From Haliscomenobacter sp040403615 (GTDB taxonomy: Bacteria > Bacteroidota > Bacteroidia > Chitinophagales > Saprospiraceae): DNA of 64,000 nt. Shown here piece by piece: positions 15,506-23,787 of this stretch (position 1 is its first letter; the number at the start of each line of letters is the position of its first letter). The stretch spans positions 5,979 through 69,978 of the forward strand of contig NZ_JBBAKG010000031.1 in NCBI RefSeq assembly GCF_040403615.1. Direction: 5' to 3'. The notes beneath the pieces are model-generated. The model saw only the letters and a program-made list of their open reading frames with translations. It was not told the DNA's origin and did no database searches. Made by a program: the position numbers and the translations under genes.

Positions 15506-16724
15506 AGTGAACGACTTCGTACTCCGCAGTTGAAGTCAGTTTACGCCAAGGATCAACTATGATGCTGCCCGGCGTGATAACACAGTAGGGTTGTGTATCC
15601 AATTGGTCGCCGGTGTATTCATATGTGATTTTGCGATTGTGTGCCCAAAGGAACACCGCAGGATAATCCACACTGTCAACCACATTAGCTGGATCATCTG
15701 CCAGTGGATCAACATAGACCACCTTGTGTCCTGCTTGTTCTAGATAAAACCCAACCAGAGTACTGTAACTGCCGATGCAATACGGAACGTCTGGCTTGTA
15801 TGCTTTGCCATGAATCACCACAGGCAAGTTGTTGTGAGTTGCACTTTGGTCCAACAAGAACCGAGCCAAGTTCTTGGCTTGTATTTCTCTAGCATGCATC
15901 ACAGTATCAAACAAGTCGTAGCCAATATCATATTCTTCTGCTAACCAACGCAGAGCAATGTTATCGCGTGGGTGGCAGGCACCTGCATCACCCATGCCTG
16001 CTGTCATGTACTTGGGGCCCATGATACGCATGGTGCTTCGTGCAAGTGCATCTGTGACCACATCCACATTGATATGCCCAATACGTAGAGCAAAGTCCTG
16101 GATCATGTTGACCAGGCCTACTTTGGCACTGATAAATGTGTTGTAGAAAATCTTGATGGCTTCGCATTCGTCCCAGGTTCCAATTTCGTAGCGTGGGTTG
16201 TTTGCCATAATAGTCTTGTACAGGTCAATCAGCTCGCTTGCTAGAGCATTGGGGTTGCCATCTTCTGTGCCAATCATGACCATCTCTGGGTTGATCATGT
16301 CCCACTTGACCGAACCCATGGCAATTAGATAAGGATTATACAGGAACTGATGTTGTGAGTCCAACAACGGAAAGAACTTGCGGCGGGTGGTGCCGGGCAA
16401 TACAGTGCTGATCAACACCACCTTTTTTGGTGATCTTGCATATCGGTTTATGTTCTTGATAGCGTCAATCACAGCATCGTGCCCAAAGTCTTTGGGTTTC
16501 ATGTGGCTGCTGGGAACAGATCCATCATAGCCTTCTTGATGTGGAGTTGGCACAGCAATAAAGATCCACTCACTTTGATTCACAAGTTCGTTGATATCAC
16601 AAACTTTTACCGAGTCACTAGTTCGCGGGTAAATATCATACCCCCGTACTGTGTGTTGCTCAGCAAATACTTCTGCACAGTCCAGGCCCAATTTGCCAAT
16701 TCCAATAAATCCAATATTCTTCAT
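15483..16724 (-). CDS. UDP-glucose/GDP-mannose dehydrogenase family protein
   Basis: 413 residues from ATG 16724, which has AAAGGA upstream. N-terminal Rossmann motif IGFIGIGKLGLDCA, then IFIAVPTP, VVLISTVLPGTT and the catalytic-Cys motif GACHPRDNIALRW (family GxCxPxD); the C-terminal domain has IHGKAYKPDVPY (family GxAFKxxxxD). It oxidises a nucleotide-sugar C6 alcohol to the acid using NAD. It heads the operon with 2OG oxygenase and amidinotransferase and is divergent, by 2 bp, from a glycosyltransferase-like gene, which points to a glycan modification unit. Confidence 0.9.
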   Translation of the reverse strand: MKNIGFIGIGKLGLDCAEVFAEQHTVRGYDIYPRTSDSVKVCDINELVNQSEWIFIAVPTPHQEGYDGSVPSSHMKPKDFGHDAVIDAIKNINRYARSPKKVVLISTVLPGTTRRKFFPLLDSQHQFLYNPYLIAMGSVKWDMINPEMVMIGTEDGNPNALASELIDLYKTIMANNPRYEIGTWDECEAIKIFYNTFISAKVGLVNMIQDFALRIGHINVDVVTDALARSTMRIMGPKYMTAGMGDAGACHPRDNIALRWLAEEYDIGYDLFDTVMHAREIQAKNLARFLLDQSATHNNLPVVIHGKAYKPDVPYCIGSYSTLVGFYLEQAGHKVVYVDPLADDPANVVDSVDYPAVFLWAHNRKITYEYTGDQLDTQPYCVITPGSIIVDPWRKLTSTAEYEVVHYGNTRPK

Positions 16725-16726
16725 AT

Positions 16727-18031
16727 ATGTCAGTTCCTTTAGATAGATTATACAACTTTTTGCATAGCCTTGTCGACCATGATATAACAATTTATCGCTT
16801 TTGGCCTCATGGCTCAAAAAAACTTGAGGATCTATTACCTTTGGTTCCAGCACTAAGTTGGGTCAACGCAATGGTTATTCCTCAGGTAATTTTTCATGAT
16901 CAGGAGCCGTTGAATTTTAATTATTGGACTCTGGATGATTTTGCTCAATGGTGGCAAAAATGTATAGTAGATAATCAACTAAATTTTTTATACTCGGAAG
17001 CTATACAGGTCAATCATCAAATTTCACTACATCTTAGAGGATTAGTTCGTGCCAATTTATACAATTATATTTTGCTTGTGCATTCGGAAAAAAATAGCAA
17101 AGAAATTGATACCTATTTCCAAAATGGATTTTTGCCTGTGTACTACTGGAGTCATGCTGTAATTGCAGCTGATTGGTTTAGATATGCCGAGCATGATCCT
17201 GTGTTACAATATAACTCTGCTGCATTTGCACAAGATTTTTTGATATACAATCGTGCCTGGTCTGGCACTAGAGAATATAGGCTAGCATTTGCTGATCAAT
17301 TGATTCAAGCAGGATTGGTAACTCATTGCCGCACCAGTTTTGCACCTGTGGACTCAGGATTGCATTATAATCAACACAAGTTTGAGAACCCCAACTTAAC
17401 AATTGTCAGAACTGATCTAGAAACGGTGTTGCAGCCAAACACACATGATTCTTGTGCTAGTGCAGATTACAACAATCTGGATTATACTCAAACAGGCATG
17501 GAAATTGTGCTGGAAACCTTGTTTGACGATGCACGACTGCATCTTACAGAAAAATCTCTACGTCCCATTGCGTGTGGCAAACCCTTTATGTTAGTTGCCA
17601 CAGCTGGTAGTTTGAGATACCTGCGCAGTTACGGATTCGAAACGTTTGGTGATCTTATTGATGAATCGTATGATCTTGAAACAGATCCGGTGGCTAGATT
17701 AACTGCCGTGATTAAGGAAATGAGCAGGATACGCTCTCTGGCTTCTGCAGATAAAATTGTTCTATGGAATCAACTGCATCAAATTGCTGAGAGAAATAAA
17801 CAGAGATTTTTCTCAGCTGAGTGGCAGGCTAGCATAGTACAAGAATATGTTGACAATATGAATCAGGCCATGATTACTGTCAATCAACATTGTACTGGAA
17901 AACACTGGAAGCAATTTCAAGAACTAGATTGTATCTTAGGAATCAACAATACTCGTTCACAAGAAGAAATTAATCAGGTATTGAATTACCTAGCTCTTAA
18001 GAACAGTCCCAGACCAGTGATCGGGCAATGA
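16727..18031 (+). CDS. Glycosyltransferase-like protein, TEK-motif paralogue C
   Basis: 434 residues, the longest of the four. Shared block: MEIVLETLFDDARLHLTEKS, RPIACGKPFMLV, LRSYGFETFGDLIDESYDLE. N-terminal part holds VIFHDQEPLNF and YILLVHSEKNSKEIDTY, absent in paralogue A. The ATG at 16727 is 2 bp from the divergent dehydrogenase start; no Shine-Dalgarno sequence is seen, so the true start could be further in. Base composition is more AT-rich than its neighbours (many aat, att, ttt), hinting at separate origin. The 3' end overlaps the minus-strand gene 17990-18346 by 42 bp. Confidence 0.5.
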   Translation: MSVPLDRLYNFLHSLVDHDITIYRFWPHGSKKLEDLLPLVPALSWVNAMVIPQVIFHDQEPLNFNYWTLDDFAQWWQKCIVDNQLNFLYSEAIQVNHQISLHLRGLVRANLYNYILLVHSEKNSKEIDTYFQNGFLPVYYWSHAVIAADWFRYAEHDPVLQYNSAAFAQDFLIYNRAWSGTREYRLAFADQLIQAGLVTHCRTSFAPVDSGLHYNQHKFENPNLTIVRTDLETVLQPNTHDSCASADYNNLDYTQTGMEIVLETLFDDARLHLTEKSLRPIACGKPFMLVATAGSLRYLRSYGFETFGDLIDESYDLETDPVARLTAVIKEMSRIRSLASADKIVLWNQLHQIAERNKQRFFSAEWQASIVQEYVDNMNQAMITVNQHCTGKHWKQFQELDCILGINNTRSQEEINQVLNYLALKNSPRPVIGQ

Positions 18032-18346
18032 TTCAGTCTTTAGTTGTTGAATACGGGTGTTCAACTCAGTGTAAAAAGTGTCCAAGTCCCCGTTCCATTT
18101 GCCCTGTAAATGTTCCATGGCATCTTCGCAGTATTTCCAGTTACGCTTGCGATATTCAACCATGAGATTGGTGTGCAGATCATGAAAGTGATTCATTGTG
18201 GGCATGTCTTGCAATGGCACATGCTCTACAAGAGCATATGCGGTCATTGGAGATTGTTTTCCTTTGATCTCAAATGTATCCAGTTCCAGAACAATGTGTT
18301 TTTCTGCGGCAGCTTGGCCAATCTCTTCTCCAAATATTATGTGCAT
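17990..18346 (-). CDS. Conserved phage hypothetical protein
   Basis: 118 residues. MHIIFGEEIGQAAAEKHIVL, ELDTFEIKG, then LMVEYRKRNWKYCEDAMEHL and WNGDLDTFYTELNTRI. It resembles short conserved proteins of T4-like aquatic phages by memory, with no function attached. AAAGGAATTGAC leads the ATG, nearly the same leader as the dehydrogenase gene at 16724. Confidence 0.6.
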   Translation of the reverse strand: MHIIFGEEIGQAAAEKHIVLELDTFEIKGKQSPMTAYALVEHVPLQDMPTMNHFHDLHTNLMVEYRKRNWKYCEDAMEHLQGKWNGDLDTFYTELNTRIQQLKTESLPDHWSGTVLKS

Positions 18347-18357
18347 GTCAATTCCTT

Positions 18358-18364
18358 TTAAATA
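18358..18364 (+). promoter_or_regulatory. Late-type motif TTAAATA abutting a start codon
   Basis: TTAAATA-TGTATC-ATG(18371), no Shine-Dalgarno sequence; predicts a leaderless mRNA. Confidence 0.45.
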
Positions 18365-18370
18365 TGTATC

Positions 18371-19174
18371 ATGAGCATGACCTTTGACTTAATTTCTGAT
18401 TTACATTTGGACACCTGGTCCGAAGAATTCAACTGGAGTGGTCAGCCCACCAGTCCTGTTTGTGTAGTAGCAGGTGACATAAGCCCAGATCCCAAAATAG
18501 TAAGAAACACACTGAAACATCTGTCAAATTGTTATGCTGCTGTGTTTTATATCGACGGCAATGATGAACATCGATACAGATATCATGAGCTGGAAGAAAG
18601 CCATCGCGATCTGGCCAGAACCATCAGCAAATTGCAAAGAGTGACTTATCTCCAGGAAAACGTGATAATAATCGACGGTGTGGCTATTCTAGGCACCAAC
18701 GGCTGGTGGGGGTATGATTTGGACACATCTATCAGTCGAGATGAAGGCAAACAACGCATGGTAGATTGGTATGAACAAATCATGCCCGGGCACCCAATTG
18801 ATCCTGAAGAACTCAGCAATTGTGCCAGAGCTGATGCTGCTTATCTGATCAACAGTGTGCAAAAATTACAAACACACAACGATGTCAAAAAAATTGTGAT
18901 TGTCACTCACACAGTACCAGGCGCAAATTTGATACAGCATGATATTGAACTATCTGGCACCACACAATTCAATCACATGGGCAATCGGCTCATGAACCTG
19001 GTGCGCACCAATGACACCGAACACAAAATACATACCTGGTGTTTTGGCCATTATCACGGGGCTGTGGATCAAAATGTAAATGGTGTGAGATTTGTCAACA
19101 ACTGCCGAGGGCGTGGCGACACACCCTACAAGCAGTCACCCTATTTTCCCAAAAGAATTGTTGTAGAAACGTGA
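18371..19174 (+). CDS. Calcineurin-like metallophosphoesterase
   Basis: 267 residues. Metal-binding blocks: LISDLHLDTW, VVAGDISPDP, FYIDGNDEHRY (GNDEH in place of GNHD), VIVTHTVPGA and CFGHYHGAVD. The GNDE-H variant is unusual: Asn is kept but the catalytic His follows one residue later. Substrates in this superfamily range from nucleotides to phosphoproteins, so none can be assigned. A second in-frame ATG lies at 18377. It sits on the plus strand next to ClpS. Confidence 0.75.
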   Translation: MSMTFDLISDLHLDTWSEEFNWSGQPTSPVCVVAGDISPDPKIVRNTLKHLSNCYAAVFYIDGNDEHRYRYHELEESHRDLARTISKLQRVTYLQENVIIIDGVAILGTNGWWGYDLDTSISRDEGKQRMVDWYEQIMPGHPIDPEELSNCARADAAYLINSVQKLQTHNDVKKIVIVTHTVPGANLIQHDIELSGTTQFNHMGNRLMNLVRTNDTEHKIHTWCFGHYHGAVDQNVNGVRFVNNCRGRGDTPYKQSPYFPKRIVVET

Positions 19175-19182
19175 TTCCGAAA

Positions 19183-19491
19183 TTATTCGGCGTCAGGCTC
19201 TAGTTTGATCTGCAATGGATACTGCTGCTTTCTTGCACTTTCAGTAACCTCTACACCTTTTTGTTCGGCAATTTCATAAGGCAACACTGCAACAATAGCT
19301 GATCCGTGCTCGTGTATGCTAACAGTGAGTTCAGTGGCAGTTTCTTCAGTATAACCAAAAAATTCTACTAGACTCTCTACCACAAATTCCATGGCAGTGG
19401 TGCTGTCATTGATGTAGATCACACGGTAAAGAGACGGCTCCTTGATGGCTTTTTTTGTTTTTGAAATAGTTGCTGCTTCTGCGTTTGCCAT
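19183..19491 (-). CDS. clpS: ClpS N-degron adaptor
   Basis: 102 residues from ATG 19491, preceded by AAGGAACAAC. Nearly the whole ClpS fold is recognisable: LYRVIYINDSTTAMEFVVES (Asn28-Asp29 of the N-degron pocket), FFGYTEETATELTVSIHEHG (His60) and YEIAEQKGVEVTESA, PLQIKLEPD. ClpS captures proteins with Leu, Phe, Tyr or Trp N-termini and hands them to ClpA. No ClpA is visible here, only ClpX, so this protein may redirect host ClpAP or pair with an adaptor-receptive unfoldase elsewhere in the genome. Lies next to Hsp20 and 0.8 kb from ClpX. Confidence 0.93.
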   Translation of the reverse strand: MANAEAATISKTKKAIKEPSLYRVIYINDSTTAMEFVVESLVEFFGYTEETATELTVSIHEHGSAIVAVLPYEIAEQKGVEVTESARKQQYPLQIKLEPDAE

Positions 19492-19505
19492 GTTGTTCCT
19501 TATGG

Positions 19506-19528
19506 AGTGGTGGAACTGTTCCACCACT
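19506..19528. repeat. Perfect 10-bp hairpin upstream of clpS
   Basis: AGTGGTGGAA-CTG-TTCCACCACT. It lies after a TAAATA motif and before the clpS ribosome binding site, so it would be in the clpS 5' leader, or act as a weak terminator for hsp20 (no U-run). Confidence 0.7.
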
Positions 19529-19529
19529 G

Positions 19530-19536
19530 TATTTAC
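19530..19536 (-). promoter_or_regulatory. Late-type promoter motif GTAAATA upstream of clpS
   Basis: GAGTAAATACAG on the minus strand, 38 bp before the clpS ATG. Confidence 0.4.
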
Positions 19537-19545
19537 TCAATTATA

Positions 19546-19992
19546 TTATACTGCGTATGTGATTGCAATACTTTTAGGCTTGGCTGACTCAGGAACTTTG
19601 CGTTCCAGATACACAGTCAAGATACCATTGCTGATGCTTGCGCCGTTTACTTCCACATGCTCACTGAGTGGGAATGTTTGTTTAAAGTCGCGTTGTGAAA
19701 CACCACGATGTAGATATTCGTGAGATTGATCTTGTTCTGTTGCTTTAGCACCAGAGATCACCAATTGACGTTGATCTAGACTGATATCAATTTCTCCTTC
19801 AGCAAATCCAGCCACAGCAACTTCAATGGTAACAGTGTCGTCGCCAGTTTTGATCACATTGTGGGGAGGATAGTTTGTGCTGGCTTGATGCTGTGTGACA
19901 CGCATGAGGTCGTCAAATAGATTATCAAATCCAATTCCAAACTTGTGAATTGCAGGAATATCGAAACTACGAAGGGTGAGAGTTTTTGTCAT
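19546..19992 (-). CDS. Hsp20/IbpA-type small heat-shock protein
   Basis: 148 residues. The alpha-crystallin domain is complete: YPPHNVIKTGDDTVTIEVAVAG is the start strand, VISGAKATEQ follows, and the diagnostic LHRGVSQRDFKQTFPLSEHV and GILTVYLERKVPE close it. The N-terminus (FDNLFDDLMRV) and length match IbpA. Small heat-shock proteins hold unfolded proteins; Hsp20 genes are common in T4-like cyanophages, perhaps assisting capsid assembly. Between ClpS and ClpX it fits a protein-quality module. A TAAATA motif lies 59 bp upstream. Confidence 0.93.
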   Translation of the reverse strand: MTKTLTLRSFDIPAIHKFGIGFDNLFDDLMRVTQHQASTNYPPHNVIKTGDDTVTIEVAVAGFAEGEIDISLDQRQLVISGAKATEQDQSHEYLHRGVSQRDFKQTFPLSEHVEVNGASISNGILTVYLERKVPESAKPKSIAITYAV

Positions 19993-20051
19993 GTTTTTCT
20001 CCTATTAAGCAAGATGACTTGTGTAGACCCCACCATGGGCATCTACCGCAG

Positions 20052-20058
20052 TATTTAT
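20052..20058 (-). promoter_or_regulatory. Late-type promoter motif ATAAATA upstream of hsp20
   Basis: TAATAAATACTGC on the minus strand, 59 bp before the hsp20 ATG at 19992. Confidence 0.4.
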
Positions 20059-20075
20059 TATACTACAAATCAGAA

Positions 20076-20327
20076 TTATATTTTGTTATTTAGGTCAGAT
20101 ACAATGCGAAATTGGCGTAAGTCATGATTGTATCCAGGCACTTGCGGGTTCCAGGTTAGAATAAAAAACGTATAAAATTCGTCGTTATCAAATGCAACTC
20201 TATGATTCCATTTGAATGTTTTTTGTGTGTAGGGTATATCGTACTTTACGCTCCATTCCAGTAGAGCAGCCTGAATTTTGTACAACACATGATATGTACC
20301 AGGTGACAACGCAAATTCTATATACAC
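20076..20327 (-). CDS. Small hypothetical protein with GTG start
   Basis: 83 residues, rich in aromatic residues (FALSPGTYHVLYKIQAAL, DEFYTFFILTWNP). The start is GTG 20327, one base after the clpX stop TAG; GTAAATA ends 6 bp before it. No family recognised. Confidence 0.5.
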   Translation of the reverse strand: MYIEFALSPGTYHVLYKIQAALLEWSVKYDIPYTQKTFKWNHRVAFDNDEFYTFFILTWNPQVPGYNHDLRQFRIVSDLNNKI

Positions 20328-20328
20328 G

Positions 20329-21540
20329 CTAGATATTTACAACCCGGAGTTCCTCAGGTTCTGCCACCTGATCTATATCAATTGACAGCACAGCAATGCC
20401 TTGCTGGCGGTATTGTGCAAGATGAAACATGTGCGGCAACAGCACACGTTCTAGTTCGCTGTGCAAGCCCCGTGCGCCAGTTTGATTGATCAAGGTACGC
20501 TCTGCAATCTCATCCAGTGCTGCTACTGTAAACGTCAAGTCCACACCATCTTCAGAAAATAGCCAACGATACTGATCCACATAGTTGTTCTTGATCTCAG
20601 TGAGAATTCTAATCAGGTCTGCTTTGCTGAGTTGTTTTAGACTGACCCAGTTGGGGAAACGTCCAACAAATTCTGGAATCATGCCAAACTTCACTAGATC
20701 ATCCGGTGTGGTCATATCTAGGTCAGCATCTACGGATGTTTTTGCAACCTGAGCGTTGAAGCCGATTGAGGTTCCTTGCACACGATTTTTTACTATGGTA
20801 TCCAGCCCCACAAATGCACCACCAGCAATAAACAAAATGTTGCGAGTGTCAATTTCAATCATGTCACCACCAGGATGCTTTCTGCCGCCGCCTGCTGCTG
20901 GAATACGACACACAGTGCCTTCTACCATTTTTAACAGGGCCTGCTGTACACCTTCGCCCGACACATCTCTAGTGATCGACGAGCTTTCGCCTTTGCGAGC
21001 AATTTTGTCAATTTCATCCACAAACACAATGCCCTGCTGTGTCTTGGCCACATTGTTGCCCGATGCAGCATACAATCTAGTGATCAGACTTTCCACATCG
21101 TCACCCACATATCCTGCTTCGGTAATTGATGTGGCATCAGCAATGGCAAATGGCACATCAAGATAACGTGCCACAGATTTGGCCAACAAAGTTTTACCTG
21201 ACCCAGTGGGTCCTAACATCAAGATGTTGGCCTTGTCCATTTCTGGATCCACTGTGGTCTTGCTGATGCGTTTGTAATGATTCACAATGGCCACACTGAT
21301 CATGATCTTGGCAGCGTCCTGACCAATCACGTACTGATCAAGATAGTTCTTTAGGACCATTGGATCTAGTTTAGCCGATGGTGGTTCAGGTGGCACAACT
21401 GGTTCGTCAGTTGACAATAGTCCTTGACAAAAATCCACGCACTCGTTGCAGATGCCTGCATACTCACCAACAATAAGTTTACGCACGTCATCTTTGTTTT
21501 TGCCACAGAAGCTGCATGAGGAATGGGTTTCTTTGATCAT
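20329..21540 (-). CDS. clpX: ClpX AAA+ unfoldase
   Basis: 403 residues, complete. N-terminal C4 zinc-binding domain (Cys9, Cys12, Cys31, Cys34), Walker A GPTGSGKT (110-117), pore-1 loop GYVG (143-146), Walker B IVFVDE (171-176), RKH pore motif (220-222), the ClpP-docking IGF loop (SIGFNAQVA, 259-261) and sensor-2 TGARGLHSEL. All parts needed for substrate grip, ATP hydrolysis and ClpP binding are therefore intact. ClpX unfolds tagged proteins and feeds ClpP; ClpP1 and ClpP2 are on the same window. The domain set matches bacterial ClpX, not the distant phage AAA+ proteins. The alternative that it works with host ClpP is equally open. Confidence 0.96.
   Translation of the reverse strand: MIKETHSSCSFCGKNKDDVRKLIVGEYAGICNECVDFCQGLLSTDEPVVPPEPPSAKLDPMVLKNYLDQYVIGQDAAKIMISVAIVNHYKRISKTTVDPEMDKANILMLGPTGSGKTLLAKSVARYLDVPFAIADATSITEAGYVGDDVESLITRLYAASGNNVAKTQQGIVFVDEIDKIARKGESSSITRDVSGEGVQQALLKMVEGTVCRIPAAGGGRKHPGGDMIEIDTRNILFIAGGAFVGLDTIVKNRVQGTSIGFNAQVAKTSVDADLDMTTPDDLVKFGMIPEFVGRFPNWVSLKQLSKADLIRILTEIKNNYVDQYRWLFSEDGVDLTFTVAALDEIAERTLINQTGARGLHSELERVLLPHMFHLAQYRQQGIAVLSIDIDQVAEPEELRVVNI
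20334..20340 (-). promoter_or_regulatory. Late-type motif GTAAATA abutting a GTG start
   Basis: GTAAATA-TCTAGC-GTG(20327). The motif lies in the last codons of clpX and includes bases next to its stop codon. Confidence 0.4.
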
Positions 21541-21544
21541 TATT

Positions 21545-22984
21545 CTATTCTGGAAGTTGTTGCATACGTTGTTCGGAGAGTCTCACGTGAATTTGATTGC
21601 TTTCGCTGTCGCTCAAAAGTTCGGGATCATACAATCCTTTTCCAATTTGAACAATCAGGTGATCTATATATGCTACATCGTAAGTATACTGATCTTTTAT
21701 GGAATTGTCAACTTTGATCCAGCCAGCACCGTTGAATTTATACAACACATTGGGAATAGTTGTGGTCAACACATAGCTGTCACCTTTTATCGCAGTGTCG
21801 GGCAGGTGTGTTCCAAATCCAGATGTGGGCTCATGTGATGGCAAAAACTTCATCCAAGGTAGTTCGTCTATCTGCCCGGAGTCAAATAATTTTCGCTGAT
21901 GTTTGAGTGTGTCTGTAGGATTCTCTGCCTTCCAGTGCGTCATGGCTGCTTTGAGCTCAGGGCTTTCTTCGTCAGAGTCATCATCGTCGGGCTCGAGCAG
22001 TATTACTTCTACTGCTGCTGCTTGTGGCACAGGAGGTGAGTCAGGCTCGAACATCCAACCAGGTGAGTGTGGGTTGGCCGGGAATAGTTCTTGCCGGCTC
22101 ACAAGTTCGCCAGTGGGCAACTCTTGTTGTGCTTTGGCACGTAGCTGGTCCAGCACTTCTGTATCTACAGGGCCATCATCGGGTTCGTATGCTGGTCTCT
22201 CAGGTTCGAGTACTCGACTGCTGCGACCTTCACGAGCCCACTTGAGACTTTCTGTAGATGCCAACAACATCATGATAGCCAGCGGATCAAACACGCACAC
22301 CAACAACATGATCACCCAACGCACTGCACGTTCTAAGATGTTGGCATCAGGATTGTCACCGTAGATCAAGGCAGCTATGTACTTGATTGGACCGACCTCA
22401 GCTTCAATCTTGCGAAACTCCGCTCGTAATGGTGCTGCTTCTTCGTTTAGTTTGGCAACGGTTTTTTGTTCTGTGTCAATTTCAGATATGAGACGAGCAC
22501 GTTCTTTATTTTGAGATCTGCGGATCTGAACAGCTTTTTCAGCACCTTTCTCATCGGCACTACGGCCCATGACCTGGTCCACAGCCTCATCCATTTGTTT
22601 CAGCGCCCGGCGATTGGCGTCAATGTTTTCCTTGGATGTTCGAATTTTTTCGTCAAAGATCGAAACCTTGGCCTGACTGTCGCCACTCACAAGACTCTGA
22701 TCACTGTGTGCTTTTGACAAGAAGCCAAAGATGCCCATGCTGGTGATCAACATCAGCATGATCACAGCAGACACCAGGTATATTTTCATCAACCATCTGG
22801 CTCGAGTCCAGTACTCGTGCAGCCATATGGTCACAACCACCTTGGCCAATTCCAGGATGGATCCCATGATCATGATGGGTATTACTGCTGCTGCAAATAT
22901 GGCTGCCAGGCCGGCAATACTGTAGTAGGCAGCAATAACGCTGAGGCTCAGAGCCACGGCTAGAATTATAAGACTAAGAAACAT
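21545..22984 (-). CDS. Coiled-coil membrane protein conserved in T4-like aquatic phages
   Basis: 479 residues. Three N-terminal hydrophobic segments (LSLIILAVALSLSVIAAYYS, IAGLAAIFAAAVIPIMIMG, IYLVSAVIMLMLITSMGIFG), a long charged coiled coil (about 85-205), then a fourth segment VIMLLVCVFDPLAIMMLLAS preceded by VGPIKYIAALIYGD. The C-terminal 200 residues are acidic and soluble and contain a region rich in Asp/Glu/Pro. This architecture recurs in marine T4-like phages without known function. It may shape the inner membrane or anchor a complex. ATG 22984 has TAAATA 5 bp before it and no Shine-Dalgarno sequence. Confidence 0.7.
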   Translation of the reverse strand: MFLSLIILAVALSLSVIAAYYSIAGLAAIFAAAVIPIMIMGSILELAKVVVTIWLHEYWTRARWLMKIYLVSAVIMLMLITSMGIFGFLSKAHSDQSLVSGDSQAKVSIFDEKIRTSKENIDANRRALKQMDEAVDQVMGRSADEKGAEKAVQIRRSQNKERARLISEIDTEQKTVAKLNEEAAPLRAEFRKIEAEVGPIKYIAALIYGDNPDANILERAVRWVIMLLVCVFDPLAIMMLLASTESLKWAREGRSSRVLEPERPAYEPDDGPVDTEVLDQLRAKAQQELPTGELVSRQELFPANPHSPGWMFEPDSPPVPQAAAVEVILLEPDDDDSDEESPELKAAMTHWKAENPTDTLKHQRKLFDSGQIDELPWMKFLPSHEPTSGFGTHLPDTAIKGDSYVLTTTIPNVLYKFNGAGWIKVDNSIKDQYTYDVAYIDHLIVQIGKGLYDPELLSDSESNQIHVRLSEQRMQQLPE

Positions 22985-22989
22985 AAGAT

Positions 22990-22996
22990 TATTTAC
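22990..22996 (-). promoter_or_regulatory. Late-type motif GTAAATA overlapping the potC stop codon
   Basis: GTAAATA-ATCTT-ATG(22984). The TAA of the motif is also the stop codon of the permease gene ending at 22993. Confidence 0.5.
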
Positions 22997-23787
22997 CGGT
23001 TAATAATGGACCTATGACGGCGTAGTGTTAACAGCAATAGCATGCTGGTAACAACAACAATCAATACAAAAGCAGCCGAGAGGATAGTGGGAGAAAGATG
23101 TTCTCTTAAGCCAGTCCACATCTGTCGTGGCAAGGTAGTTTGTTCAGGACCACCCAAGAACAGCACTATTACTACTTCATCAAACGATGTGGCAAAGGCA
23201 AATACTGCGCCCGACGCTACACCTGGCCACACAGCAGGCAGCATCACATGCCAAAAAGCTGTCCAGGGTGATGCACCTAGACTTCGGGCAGCATGTATCA
23301 ATTTCATATCAAACACACTCAGTGTGGCAGTGACAGTTAGTACCACAAAAGGTATGCCTATCACTGCGTGTACCAACACAATACCCAGGAGATTGTTGGC
23401 AATACCCAGCTTGGAGAAAAAGAAGTATGCACCCACAGCCAGTATCACATAGGGTACAATTATGGGTGCGATCAGCACAGCCATTATAAAACGTTTGCCC
23501 GGTAGATTGTAGTGATTCAGTCCCACAGCAGCCATGGTGCCTAGCAAAGTGGCTATTAGTGTGGCCAGCGTTGCAATGAGCAAACTGTTGTAGATGGCGT
23601 GTAGCCACACAGGGTTGCTGAACAAATCTCGAAACCAGCGCAGACTATAGGTTTCGATTGGGAAATGAAAATAAGCTGCGTTGCTGAATGCCAAGGGCAA
23701 CACCAGTAGTATTGGTGCAATCAAGAACAACAAAACTGATCCACCAAACAAGTACAGCAGTGTGGTATAAAGTGCAGAAGTTTTCAT
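22993..23787 (-). CDS. ABC importer permease, PotC-like
   Basis: 264 residues, six hydrophobic segments, and the EAA loop HAARSLGASPWTAFWHVMLP that docks to the ATPase. Length and sequence style fit the PotC/YdcV branch of polyamine or putrescine importers. ATG overlaps the PotB-like stop (ATGA). No periplasmic binding protein gene follows; the next gene is the phage-type membrane protein. Confidence 0.88.
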   Translation of the reverse strand: MKTSALYTTLLYLFGGSVLLFLIAPILLVLPLAFSNAAYFHFPIETYSLRWFRDLFSNPVWLHAIYNSLLIATLATLIATLLGTMAAVGLNHYNLPGKRFIMAVLIAPIIVPYVILAVGAYFFFSKLGIANNLLGIVLVHAVIGIPFVVLTVTATLSVFDMKLIHAARSLGASPWTAFWHVMLPAVWPGVASGAVFAFATSFDEVVIVLFLGGPEQTTLPRQMWTGLREHLSPTILSAAFVLIVVVTSMLLLLTLRRHRSIINR

